Assembly: GCA_948524275.1 (NCBI GenBank)
Contig: CAOSLI010000006.1
Location: forward strand, 1 to 47,385
DNA: 47,385 bases
Origin: an uncultured Clostridia bacterium
GTDB lineage: Bacteria > Bacillota > Clostridia > TANB77 > CAG-508
Reading direction: 5' to 3'
The notes under the pieces were generated by a model. That model searched no databases, was not told where the DNA came from, and saw only the letters and a program-made list of their open reading frames with translations. Numbering within the stretch: the stretch's first letter is position 1; each line of letters opens with the position of its first letter. This document shows positions 35,090-42,298 of this stretch, one piece after another. A program made the translations under genes and the position numbers.

Positions 35090-35767
35090 TTACTTATTCA
35101 GAGTAGCCAATTTCTGAGCCTTGTCTTCAGCCTCATATTCGTTATAAACTTTCATAAAGCTATCAAGGCTCATATCAGTCGAAAGACGTACCTTGTCATA
35201 AATTTCCTTATAAATAGGAACATTCATGAGTTCATCTCTCAGTCTGCCATAAAGACTATGAATAAGTGGATGTGTGTGCTTTTGCCATTCAGTCTCATTG
35301 TTTATAACAATTAGACCTCTTATCATGGTGCCGGAAATTGGAAGAGTGCTTCTCGGGATGATAAGCTCAGCAGTTCCGACAAGATCCTCAGGAGCAAACC
35401 ATTTGCTTCTAAATTCGTCATTACCATACACCATAAGATTGGCAAACTTATGCTTATGATATTCAATTTCCGATTTTACGAACTTGCCCCAATCGGAAGT
35501 AATATCATATTCGTTAGTCATGTCATTGATACCACGAATCATAAGCTCAGTTTCGGGAATGCCAGGATAAGTCTCCTTGATGACATCAATCCGAGTTTCA
35601 ACTCTCCAAGGATTCCGCAATGTACCATGTTCTTGAGCAGAACCGACAAGAATTAGTGTCCGTTTGCATAGAGACATGCAGTTCTCAAACAAGGATACAT
35701 GTCCTAAATGTTCGTGACCAAAACGACCACAAACTACGCCAAGGTCATAGAATTTGTAATTACTCAT
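35090..35767 (-). CDS. nicotinamide-nucleotide adenylyltransferase-like protein
   Basis: The 225-residue HxGH nucleotidyltransferase has GRFGHEHLGH (residues 14-23) as the signature loop and ISGTMIR as the ISxTxxR motif, closest to NadM/NadR-type NMN adenylyltransferases that make NAD. The substrate is inferred from the fold. It uses at least three CGG Arg codons (KRT, LRN, TRI), unlike host-style genes, and has richer GC, which argues for transfer. It is divergent from the histidine phosphatase at 35908. Confidence 0.8.
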   Translation of the reverse strand: MSNYKFYDLGVVCGRFGHEHLGHVSLFENCMSLCKRTLILVGSAQEHGTLRNPWRVETRIDVIKETYPGIPETELMIRGINDMTNEYDITSDWGKFVKSEIEYHKHKFANLMVYGNDEFRSKWFAPEDLVGTAELIIPRSTLPISGTMIRGLIVINNETEWQKHTHPLIHSLYGRLRDELMNVPIYKEIYDKVRLSTDMSLDSFMKVYNEYEAEDKAQKLATLNK

Positions 35768-35848
35768 AATAGCCCTCCTAAAATATTGCTAAATACGGAT
35801 AATGATATTATACAATTTATTTAATATTATGTCAATTGGTAATAAATA

Positions 35849-35877
35849 TTGATATATTATGTAAATTGTGATATAAT
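35849..35877 (+). promoter_or_regulatory. promoter of the histidine phosphatase gene, with direct repeats
   Basis: -35 TTGATA (35849-35854), a 17-base spacer, and -10 TATAAT (35872-35877). ATTGATATATTATGT and ATTGTGATATAATGA form an imperfect direct repeat. The 18-mer TAAATATTGATATATTAT recurs at about 39003. Confidence 0.6.
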
Positions 35878-35907
35878 GATTACATCACAATCAGAAAGGA
35901 TGATTTT

Positions 35908-36549
35908 ATGCACATTTTTCTTATTCGGCATGGTGAATCTATAGCCAATAATGGAAGCAATTTCATTAATAGGATTCCCGATCATTTGGTAACATTAAGC
36001 GATGTTGGGAAGCAGCAAGCACATGAGGCTGGCATTTGGCTTGCCGACTACTGCGAAGAAAAAAACATCTGCCTTGAAAATGCAAGAATATGGCGTAGCC
36101 CGTATTGCAGAACACGGCAAACATCGGAAGAGTTTAACGCTTCTTTAAAAATATCTGATATAAGAGAAGACATAACTCTTATCGAGCAGCAGTTTGGACT
36201 GTTTGATTCAGTTCCAAAAGAAGAATGGGGAAAGCTTTATCCTAGGGAGTACGAGGAATATCAGAGACAAAGGCAAAATTACGGAAAGTTTTATGCTCGA
36301 CTCCCGCTTGGAGAAAGTCCATTTGATGTGGCAATCCGCGTTCATCAATTTATGGGAACAATACATCGTGACTATGAAAAGCATGGCATTGATACTTTAT
36401 TTATTTTTACACACGGTACAACTTTAAGAGCTTTTCTTTTAAGGTGGTTTCATTACTCACCTGAATGGTTTCACGATGAAAAGAATCCCAAGAATTGTTG
36501 GATAAGAGAAATCAAAGATCATGAGGACTGTGGATATATCAATATATAA
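35908..36549 (+). CDS. histidine phosphatase family protein
   Basis: The 213-residue protein opens MHIFLIRHGES, with the phospho-accepting His8 in RHG and the second catalytic His in FTHGTT. Phosphoglycerate-mutase-like phosphatases of this type act on sugar phosphates, nucleotides or cofactors. The specificity is unknown. It contains two CGG Arg codons, one of them in the invariant RHG motif, so CGG must be read as Arg for the enzyme to work. AAAGGA precedes the ATG. A hairpin terminator follows. Confidence 0.9.
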   Translation: MHIFLIRHGESIANNGSNFINRIPDHLVTLSDVGKQQAHEAGIWLADYCEEKNICLENARIWRSPYCRTRQTSEEFNASLKISDIREDITLIEQQFGLFDSVPKEEWGKLYPREYEEYQRQRQNYGKFYARLPLGESPFDVAIRVHQFMGTIHRDYEKHGIDTLFIFTHGTTLRAFLLRWFHYSPEWFHDEKNPKNCWIREIKDHEDCGYINI

Positions 36550-36558
36550 CCACGATAG

Positions 36559-36586
36559 GAGCTGTCATATGAAAGTATGGCAGCTC
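36559..36586 (+). terminator. terminator after the histidine phosphatase
   Basis: GAGCTGTCATA (36559-36569) pairs with TATGGCAGCTC (36576-36586) with one G.U. It abuts the -35 of the next promoter, leaving no spare base. Confidence 0.7.
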
Positions 36587-36615
36587 TTGAAATTTTATAC
36601 AAAATATATTATAAT
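36587..36615 (+). promoter_or_regulatory. promoter of leader family A copy 2
   Basis: -35 TTGAAA (36587-36592), a 17-base spacer, and -10 TATAAT (36610-36615). Confidence 0.7.
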
Positions 36616-36621
36616 AGTTAT

Positions 36622-36700
36622 AACTTTTGGATTACCCAAGAGATTCATTTTATGGAACTCGGAGGGTAAGCCCTCCGAGCAATTACAAGGAGGAAAAGCT
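36622..36700 (+). promoter_or_regulatory. leader RNA, family A copy 2
   Basis: The leader holds a 5' TTGG/CCAA element, then the perfect hairpin CTCGGAGGG-TAAG-CCCTCCGAG (36658-36679), then AAGGAGG (36687-36693) seven bases before the ATG. It is about 90% identical to the minus-strand leader at 38849-38927, although the genes behind them are unrelated. The CCTCC arm is complementary to the Shine-Dalgarno GGAGG. Confidence 0.65.
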
Positions 36701-36982
36701 ATGTTGAGACAGGTATTTGTAAATGGAGATTTTGAGGACAGAGAATTTGTAAAAGATCATTTCGGAATGTGGATTTGCGAAGGAATGTATGTAGTTGAGG
36801 CTTTGCATATTCCTCAACGACGGCAGGGATGGGTTACAGAAGTAATTGATGAGAATGATGGCGTAGGAAAAATCAAAGTTCAAGTTGTACGTAAAGCAGG
36901 AGAAATCTTAGATGAACAGTTCTTTTATGTTACAGAACCTGAACCGGGAAATAACTGGTGCAAAGCATTAGTTGATGGTTAA
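36701..36982 (+). CDS. unknown 93-residue soluble protein in a family A cassette
   Basis: The protein begins MLRQVFVNGDFEDREF and appears beta-rich, resembling a small barrel (WVTEVIDENDGVGKIKVQVV). I recognise no family. ATG 36701 follows AAGGAGG; an open frame continues upstream through the leader and is not used. One CGG Arg codon (RRQG) and higher GC separate it from host genes. The first three codons (MLR) match those of the other family A gene at 38848, as if the leader extends into the coding start. Confidence 0.75.
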   Translation: MLRQVFVNGDFEDREFVKDHFGMWICEGMYVVEALHIPQRRQGWVTEVIDENDGVGKIKVQVVRKAGEILDEQFFYVTEPEPGNNWCKALVDG

Positions 36983-37004
36983 TACGATTGTATTTATCAA
37001 AGTA

Positions 37005-37072
37005 AAAAACTCTTTAAAATAAATATTATGTAGATTAAATCTTCAAATATTTATGGAAAAGAGTTTTTTATG
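37005..37072. terminator. long hairpin terminator after the 93-residue gene
   Basis: AAAAAACTCTTT and downstream AAAGAGTTTTTT, with inner AATATTT/AAATATT pairing, form a long stem followed by T residues. Confidence 0.6.
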
Positions 37073-37089
37073 TATAATGAAAGAATATT

Positions 37090-37127
37090 CTCATAAATTT
37101 TCAAAATAAAAAAGTGCTCTTATAAGA
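37090..37127 (+). repeat. 38-base direct repeat, left copy
   Basis: Matches 39122-39159 at 36 of 38 positions in the same orientation, with the last 28 bases identical. The two copies bracket a 2-kb block containing the PemK-like toxin, the IS200 remnant and a family A cassette. Confidence 0.75.
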
Positions 37128-37169
37128 ATTGACTGATCAACTGATATATAAATTATTTTTCAATAGATA

Positions 37170-37198
37170 TTGTATTTTAAACAAATGTTTGATATACT
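37170..37198 (+). promoter_or_regulatory. toxin promoter with candidate LexA operator
   Basis: -35 TTGTAT (37170-37175), a 17-base spacer, and -10 TATACT (37193-37198). The palindrome AAACAAATGTTT (37179-37190) fills the spacer and has the same AAAC-N4-GTTT form as the lexA promoter box at 20099-20110. Confidence 0.6.
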
Positions 37199-37224
37199 GC
37201 TTCTATAAAAAATGCTAGGATACT

Positions 37225-37920
37225 ATGAATGAAGATGAAATCGAATTAAAAAACAATGCTATTATACATAAAGATAATTCTTTAAATAGATTAGATTTAT
37301 CTTTTCTTAAGCATATAGAATTAAATGAATATAAGAAAAGTGATATATTAGCTTACTGGATACATGATTTTGCTGAATATCATGATGAAGAAAGAACATT
37401 TAATATTGCAAAATCTGGAATGTATTCTCGTGGTGATGTCATTAAAGTAAATTTAGGTTTCAATATTGGAAATGAATTAGGCGGATTACACTATTGTATT
37501 GTTTTAAATAAATATGATAATACAAGAAATGGTACTTTAAATGTTATTCCGTTAACATCAAGAAAAGATGGCAAGAAATATGATTCTTCTTCTGTAAATC
37601 TTGAAAAGGAACTTTATAATGTTTTTCAAGAGAAAATTAAAAAAGAAAAGCAAAAGTTACAACCAATATTAGATGAATTAGAAAAGATAGGAGACGTACC
37701 TATTAACATTCAAAATATAATAGAAAAAGAACAAAAATATATTGAAAAAATGGAACAAGAAATTTCTAAAATGAAGAAAGATAGTATTGCGTTAATCAAT
37801 CAAATAACAACAATTAGTAAACAAAGAATTTTTAAAGATACTGCAAGAAGAAATGTAAAAATATCTAGTGTATCACTTGATTTAATTGATAAACAAATTA
37901 TAAAGTTTTTTACAAAATAA
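37225..37920 (+). CDS. PemK/MazF-like toxin with a coiled-coil insertion
   Basis: The 231-residue protein has a helical N-terminal part (1-65), then a MazF-like barrel beginning SRGDVIKVNLG (68-78), with GLHYCIVLNKY and LNVIPLTSRK strands. A long charged coiled coil follows (about 128-195, KIKKEKQKLQ to EQKYIEKMEQE), then a final QRIFKDTARRN helix region. MazF-fold proteins cleave RNA. No antitoxin gene is visible on either side, so it is solitary or neutralised in another way. The ribosome-binding site is weak. The promoter carries a possible LexA box. Confidence 0.75.
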   Translation: MNEDEIELKNNAIIHKDNSLNRLDLSFLKHIELNEYKKSDILAYWIHDFAEYHDEERTFNIAKSGMYSRGDVIKVNLGFNIGNELGGLHYCIVLNKYDNTRNGTLNVIPLTSRKDGKKYDSSSVNLEKELYNVFQEKIKKEKQKLQPILDELEKIGDVPINIQNIIEKEQKYIEKMEQEISKMKKDSIALINQITTISKQRIFKDTARRNVKISSVSLDLIDKQIIKFFTK

Positions 37921-37938
37921 TAATATAGAACTTAAAAA

Positions 37939-37998
37939 GGAGAGTTGCAAGAACTCTCCAAAATCATTTAGGCTCCCGTCTTACTACAAAAGTAGTAG
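37939..37998 (+). other. two hairpins after the PemK/MazF-like gene
   Basis: GGAGAGTT (37939-37946) pairs with AACTCTCC (37952-37959), and TTACTAC (37981-37987) pairs with GTAGTAG (37992-37998). Neither has a clear T-run. They may end the toxin transcript or be part of a small RNA. Confidence 0.45.
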
Positions 37999-38117
37999 AG
38001 GGTTAAGTTAAATACATTTTAACACATAATATTTAACTTGTCAAACTAAATTTGACATTAATATTATATGATTGTTTGATAAATTTATGCACTATAAATA
38101 ATTATAAAGAAAACAAA

Positions 38118-38158
38118 ATGACTCAAGGCTTCGAAAGTTTTTTGGGCATCACTCAATA
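38118..38158 (+). repeat. hairpin repeat, left copy
   Basis: About 80% identical to 39078-39118. The GCTT...GGGC stem here corresponds to GCTT...AAGC in the other copy, with pairing kept. The rest of 37999-38282 holds no gene that I can support. Confidence 0.5.
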
Positions 38159-38282
38159 TATTTATAACATATTTTTTAGGTGTTTGAAGTATTTTTTGAA
38201 AAGCTGAGACGGATAATGCTTGTGATGAAAATACTATGATTAAGGCAAAAGCAGCCTCATAATTTTCCAGAGGTGGTCAAAT

Positions 38283-38453
38283 TTGAAATACAAATTTGGC
38301 CAACGAAGTTTTTGGTGCCGTGGATACTATGTAGACACGGTAGGTAAAAATGCAAAAAGAATAGCAGAATATGTAAGAAATCAATTACAAGAAGATATGA
38401 TGTATGATCAAATATCAATAAAAGAATATAAAGACCCGTTTAATGGGTCATAA
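38283..38453 (+). pseudogene. C-terminal remnant of an IS200/IS605 TnpA transposase
   Basis: The stretch reads KYKFGQRSFWCRGYYVDTVG, then NAKRIAEYVRNQLQED and IKEYKDPFNGS before a stop. This is the C-terminal third of an IS200-type Y1 transposase, including the RGYYVDTVG block. The N-terminal part with the HUH motif and an initiation site are missing, so it is a 5'-truncated relic. Confidence 0.88.
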
Positions 38454-38530
38454 GAGACGCATGCGTCGGAACAGCTATGAGCCTTGAGGCTCCGCTTGTA
38501 ACATAGCCTTTTAGGCGTTATGAGTAAAAA
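38454..38530 (+). mobile_element. likely right end of the truncated IS200-type element
   Basis: Right after the transposase stop lie the palindrome GACGCATGCGTC (38456-38467), hairpin GAGCC-TTGA-GGCTC and a further GCCTTTTAGGC hairpin. IS200/IS605 ends are recognised as subterminal hairpins. The left end is absent. Confidence 0.55.
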
Positions 38531-38545
38531 GCCGGGGGATAATTA

Positions 38546-38576
38546 CTTAAAAAGAACCCCTTTCATAAGAAAGAGG
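38546..38576 (-). terminator. terminator of the minus-strand zinc-ribbon gene
   Basis: On the minus strand CCTCTTTC-TTAT-GAAAGGGG is followed by TTCTTTTT. Confidence 0.7.
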
Positions 38577-38605
38577 AAAGAAATATTTTTCTTTTAATGC
38601 CAAGG

Positions 38606-38848
38606 TTACTCGGTGAGCTTGTCGATAAAGCCTGTGCCAAAGCATCTCTCGCAGTTAGTTTCGATACCAAGACCGGGACCGATCATAACTGTGCCCTTGC
38701 CTTTGCCCTTGCAGTCGGGACAGAAATCCTTGTCGTTGGGAACATCAAAACCACGTTTTCCGTGGCAAACATCGCATTCGAACGCGATACCCAAACTTTC
38801 GGAAAAAACATGTCCTTCTCCGTTACAAACCAGGCATTTCCTAAGCAT
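38606..38848 (-). CDS. small Cys-rich zinc-ribbon protein (DnaJ central-domain-like), second copy
   Basis: The 80-residue protein has four CxxC knuckles (CLVC, CDVC, CPDC, CERC) with CxxCxGxG spacing as in the DnaJ zinc domain. It shares the CHG-x-GFDVPND and FCPDCKGKG core with the 330-563 product. It has no J domain, and its function is unknown. The ATG at 38848 follows AAGGAGG; an upstream in-frame ATG at 38881 lies inside the leader hairpin and is not used. It has its own promoter, leader and terminator. Confidence 0.8.
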   Translation of the reverse strand: MLRKCLVCNGEGHVFSESLGIAFECDVCHGKRGFDVPNDKDFCPDCKGKGKGTVMIGPGLGIETNCERCFGTGFIDKLTE

Positions 38849-38927
38849 AATGTATTCCTCCTTGTAATTACTCGGAGGCATTACCTCCGAGTTTCATAAA
38901 ATGAATCTCTTGGGTAACCCAAAAGTT
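38849..38927 (-). promoter_or_regulatory. leader RNA, family A copy 3
   Basis: Minus-strand leader. It has TTGGG-TTA-CCCAA (38922-38910 region), then CTCGGAGG-TAATG-CCTCCGAG (38891-38871), then AAGGAGG before the ATG. It is about 90% identical to 36622-36700. CCTCC of the hairpin is complementary to the Shine-Dalgarno. Confidence 0.65.
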
Positions 38928-38933
38928 ATATCT

Positions 38934-38962
38934 ATTATACCATACTTTACATAAAAATACAA
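38934..38962 (-). promoter_or_regulatory. promoter of leader family A copy 3
   Basis: Minus strand: -35 TTGTAT (38962-38957), a 17-base spacer, and -10 TATAAT (38939-38934). Confidence 0.7.
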
Positions 38963-39121
38963 ATATATGAATAAAAAGTTCCTAGCCTATCTTGATGAGT
39001 TATAAATATTGATATATTATAGAAAGTTTTATGAATAAAAACACCTAGAATCTTTAAATTGACTCTAGGTTATATGAATGACTTAGAGCTTCAAAAGTTT
39101 TTTAAGCACTACTCAATAATG

Positions 39122-39181
39122 CTCATAGATATTCAAAATAAAAAAGTGCTCTTATAAGACATTAAATCCTATAAGAACACC
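39122..39181. repeat. 38-base direct repeat, right copy, with terminator hairpin
   Basis: 39122-39159 matches 37090-37127 at 36 of 38 positions. GTGCTCTTATA and downstream TATAAGAACAC form a hairpin, which can end transcription from the minus gene at 39213. Another hairpin, CCTAGA/TCTAGG, lies at about 39047-39070, and a hairpin repeat of 38118-38158 at 39078-39118. Confidence 0.65.
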
Positions 39182-39212
39182 TAAAATGGATTGAGCAAAG
39201 AGATTTTCTTAA

Positions 39213-39659
39213 TTAAGATAATTTAAGAAAATCCATAATCATTTCATTAAATGCTTCGAATTCTTTTAAATGTTGCATTGTACCGTTTGTCATAATTACA
39301 TACTTATTTTTAGCTTTAATATATCCAATATAATCAATACTTGATTTTCCTAACAAAATATAATCTGAAATATCAGTATTCGCATAGAAATTTGTATTAA
39401 AAGTTACCAAATCTAAACTAGAATATCTTGGATAATTTTTTTCTATTTCATCATTATAACAACAGAAAATGCTGTGTCCATCGTATGAAAATCCATTCAT
39501 TACATTAAGAAATTCTATATAACCTTGTGGTAAACAACTATTAAAATGTTCTTTAAAATAATCTGATACTTGCTGTGTTGTTTTACTTGTAAGTCCTTTT
39601 GGCTGTGGACTATTTTCAGATAATTTCATAATTTTTTCAAAAATAATCTTATCAAACAT
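39213..39659 (-). CDS. SMI1/KNR4-family (YrhA-like) protein
   Basis: The 148-residue protein has the SMI1/KNR4 plan: a helical start, the LPQGYIEFLNVMNGFSYDGHSIF block (written here in two parts, LPQGYIEFLNVMNG then FSYDGHSIF), and a C-terminal strand/helix ending FNEMIMDFLKL. Many members serve as immunity proteins against polymorphic or contact-dependent toxins. No toxin gene is adjacent, so it would be an orphan immunity gene. The function is inferred from family. Confidence 0.8.
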   Translation of the reverse strand: MFDKIIFEKIMKLSENSPQPKGLTSKTTQQVSDYFKEHFNSCLPQGYIEFLNVMNGFSYDGHSIFCCYNDEIEKNYPRYSSLDLVTFNTNFYANTDISDYILLGKSSIDYIGYIKAKNKYVIMTNGTMQHLKEFEAFNEMIMDFLKLS

Positions 39660-39788
39660 AATATTAACCTTTCTTTTATTCTTTTTTATTTTACTACGTT
39701 CTTATAATTTTTATATTCAATTTGTTCCCCTTGAACTACATAGTTATATATTAACAAATATCTTTTACAATTCAGATATAAATGAAAA

Positions 39789-39826
39789 AAAGAAATACTA
39801 AAAACTTTCGGTTATAGTATTTCTTT
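39789..39826 (-). terminator. terminator of tRNA-Gly
   Basis: AAAGAAATACT and AGTATTTCTTT pair; on the minus strand a T-run (TTTTTTTC) follows, 50 bases after the tRNA. Confidence 0.7.
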
Positions 39827-39877
39827 ATCTCAGCACCAAGTCGAAATTATATTTTACTTTTCGGGGGTGCCTACTGT

Positions 39878-39951
<74 letters not shown>

Positions 39952-40129
39952 ATTTCTGTTTGACATTTATTATTCTACACTATGATTTTTTATTTGTCAA
40001 CTATATTTTAAAAAAAGTTTAAAAAACTATTAAAAATTATAAAGCCAAGAGAAAAAACTATTGCTATTACAAGTTAAAAATGGTAAAATATCATATATAG
40101 AAAAATAGAAGCAAAACAAGAAGGGAATA

Positions 40130-40444
40130 TTGTCTAAGATGGAAAAAGAGATATTAAATCAAATATTTACAACTAAAAATATATTACTATATCTATTATT
40201 TATAAATGTTTTTGCATTTCTTATAATGTGGTATGATAAACATGAAGCAAAAACAAATCAATGGAGAGTGAGTGAACAATTTTTATTTATACTAGTAGCT
40301 CTTGGTGGCGGAATTGGCGGAATAGCCGGAATGTATGCTTTTAGACATAAAACTAAAAAATGGTATTTTAAATACGGATTTCCAGCTATAACAATACTTG
40401 AAATTGTTGGCATAATATATTTGAAAGTAAAAGGTATCATATAA
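40130..40444 (+). CDS. DUF1294 small membrane protein
   Basis: The 104-residue protein has a hydrophobic N-terminal helix (about 17-35), then the conserved MWYDKHEAKTNQWRVSE segment, GGGIGGIAGMYAFRHKTKK and a final hydrophobic helix. This is the standard DUF1294 layout; the family function is unknown. Start is uncertain: TTG 40130 sits four bases after AAGGG, ATG 40139 thirteen bases after. The gap 39952-40129 contains no other gene that I can see. Confidence 0.8.
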   Translation: MSKMEKEILNQIFTTKNILLYLLFINVFAFLIMWYDKHEAKTNQWRVSEQFLFILVALGGGIGGIAGMYAFRHKTKKWYFKYGFPAITILEIVGIIYLKVKGII

Positions 40445-40509
40445 GAAGCTAGATAAGTACTTATAATTTATATATGAGAAAAAGAAGATAGCAAAATTAG
40501 GAGAATTAG

Positions 40510-42202
40510 ATGAACAAAAAATGGACTATAAAAGAAGTAGACAAAGCAAGAGCAGATGAACTACAAACCAAATTTAATATAAAATCACTTGCTGCAAAGA
40601 TAATTGCCGAAAAAGGTCTTTCAGATGATGAGGTGCAGAGATTCTTAAATCCAACGAGGAAAAACTTTTACGACCCATTTTTAATGCCAGACATGGATAA
40701 GGCAATTGATAGGATTATACAGGCAATTGATAATAATGAAAAGATTGTAATTTATGGAGACTATGATGCAGATGGAATTACAAGTACAACGATATTGAAA
40801 AGATTTATGAGAGATAGAGGGATAGAAGTTCGGAACATATATTCCTAATAGATTAGATGAGGGATATGGCTTAAATGAAGATGCTGTAAGACAAATCGGA
40901 AACGAGGGATATAATTTAATGATTACAGTAGATTGCGGAATTACAGCAATAGAGGAAGTTGAGTTTGCAAAGCAGCTTGGAGTAGATGTAATAATTACAG
41001 ACCATCATGAAACATTAGATGAACTTCCAAAAGCAATAGCAGTAGTAGATTGTAAACGTAAAGATAGCAAATATCCATTTAGCCAATTAGCAGGATGTGG
41101 AGTAGCTTTTAAAATTACACAAGCCCTTTGCATTAAGTTAAATTTGAATGAAAATGAAGCATTAAAATATCTTGACATAACTTGTGTTGGAACCATATCA
41201 GATATAGTTCCTTTAGTTAGTGAAAACAGAGTAATAGCTAAACTTGGACTGATGTTGATTAAACAAACTAAAAATATTGGACTTAAGTCAATATTAGAAG
41301 TTGCAGGATATAAAAAAATAGATTCAAATGCAATATCATTTGGTGTCTCTCCTAGAATAAACGCTTGTGGAAGAATGGGACACCAAGAAAAAGCACTAGA
41401 GCTATTTTTAAGCAATGACCCAATAGAAGCAAGAAAATTAGCTATGGAGCTTGAAGAATTTAATACTCTAAGACAAGAAACTGAAAAAAATATTTATAAG
41501 GAAGCAATCCAGCTAATTGAATCAAAAGGAATAGATAAACAGCCTTGCATAGTTCTTGGAAAAGCGGGGTGGCATCATGGAGTAATTGGAATAGTATCAT
41601 CAAAAGTTACTGAAAAATATTATAAACCAAGTATTTTAGTATGCTTTGAAGGAGAAGAAGCGAGAGGCTCAGGAAGAGGAATAGAAGGATTTGATATGCA
41701 TGAAGGCGTAATGAGTGCAAAAGAGTATTTAACAGCTTGTGGTGGACATCAGATGGCAATAGGATTAAGCTTAGAAACCAAGAACTTTGATAAATTTAAA
41801 GATAAATTTAAAGAATATGCTAAAGCACATATTACAGAAGACATGGTACCAGTTATACAAATAGATGAAGTAGTATCTGGAAAAGATTTGTCAGTTGAAT
41901 CTGTAAAAGAACTAAGCATATTAGAACCATTTGGAGAAGCCAATCTTAAGCCAGTTATTATGTACAAATCTCTAAAAATAGATTCCATAAGGACACTAAC
42001 AGAAGGAAAGCATTTAAAATTAACATTAGTTGATGAAAATATAATTATAGATTGTATTGGATTTAACATGGGAGAACTAGCTGACAAACTCCTTATAGGA
42101 GACAAAGTAGATGTAGTTGGAAATTTAGAGATAAACAGCTATAATAATTTAGATAAGATACAAATAAATCTTAAAGATATAAGAAAATCAGTCAATATTT
42201 AA
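40510..42202 (+). CDS. recJ: single-stranded-DNA exonuclease RecJ, +1 frameshift at a CGG codon
   Basis: RecJ degrades 5'-ended single-stranded DNA in recombination and repair. The DHH motif region GDYDADGITST (83-93) is in the first frame. ITVDCG, ITDHHETLDELP and the DHHA1 and OB domains are in the second. Codon 108 is CGG (40831-40833), and a stop follows at 40846. Skipping C40831 gives IEVGTYIPNRLDEGYGLN, exactly the family-typical YIPNRxxEGYGLN, and a continuous 563-residue protein. Whether by recoding, mutation or sequence error, only the shifted product would be functional. AGGAG precedes the ATG. Confidence 0.88.
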
Positions 42203-42204
42203 TT

Positions 42205-42281
42205 TCAACCAAGAGGTGTCCCTCTGGTCGACCAAGGGGACGTACTTTTTGGTCGACCAAAAGGTCCGTCCCCTTGGTTGA
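42205..42281 (+). repeat. REP-like inverted repeat, copy 4 (between recJ and rel)
   Basis: Left arm CAACCAAGAGGTGTCCC and right arm GGTCCGTCCCCTTGGTTG, with internal GGTCGACC palindromes and CCAAGGGGACGTACTTTTTGG. It ends just before the rel Shine-Dalgarno. Confidence 0.85.
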
Positions 42282-42298
42282 AAAATAAAGGAGAAAAA

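Noticed and set aside
37225..37998. Type III (ToxN-like) toxin-antitoxin system with an RNA antitoxin
   Set aside because: Type III antitoxin RNAs are tandem repeats upstream of the toxin; here there are only two different hairpins downstream.
38597..38899. Plus-strand ORFs over the zinc-ribbon gene
   Set aside because: They are shadows of the minus-strand gene, which has a clear Shine-Dalgarno, promoter, leader and zinc motif.
40895..40906. Sequencing-error hotspot explanation for the T-CGG-AA frameshifts
   Set aside because: The same 12-mer occurs here without any frame problem, so a motif-driven insertion error is unlikely, although an independent error at each site cannot be excluded.
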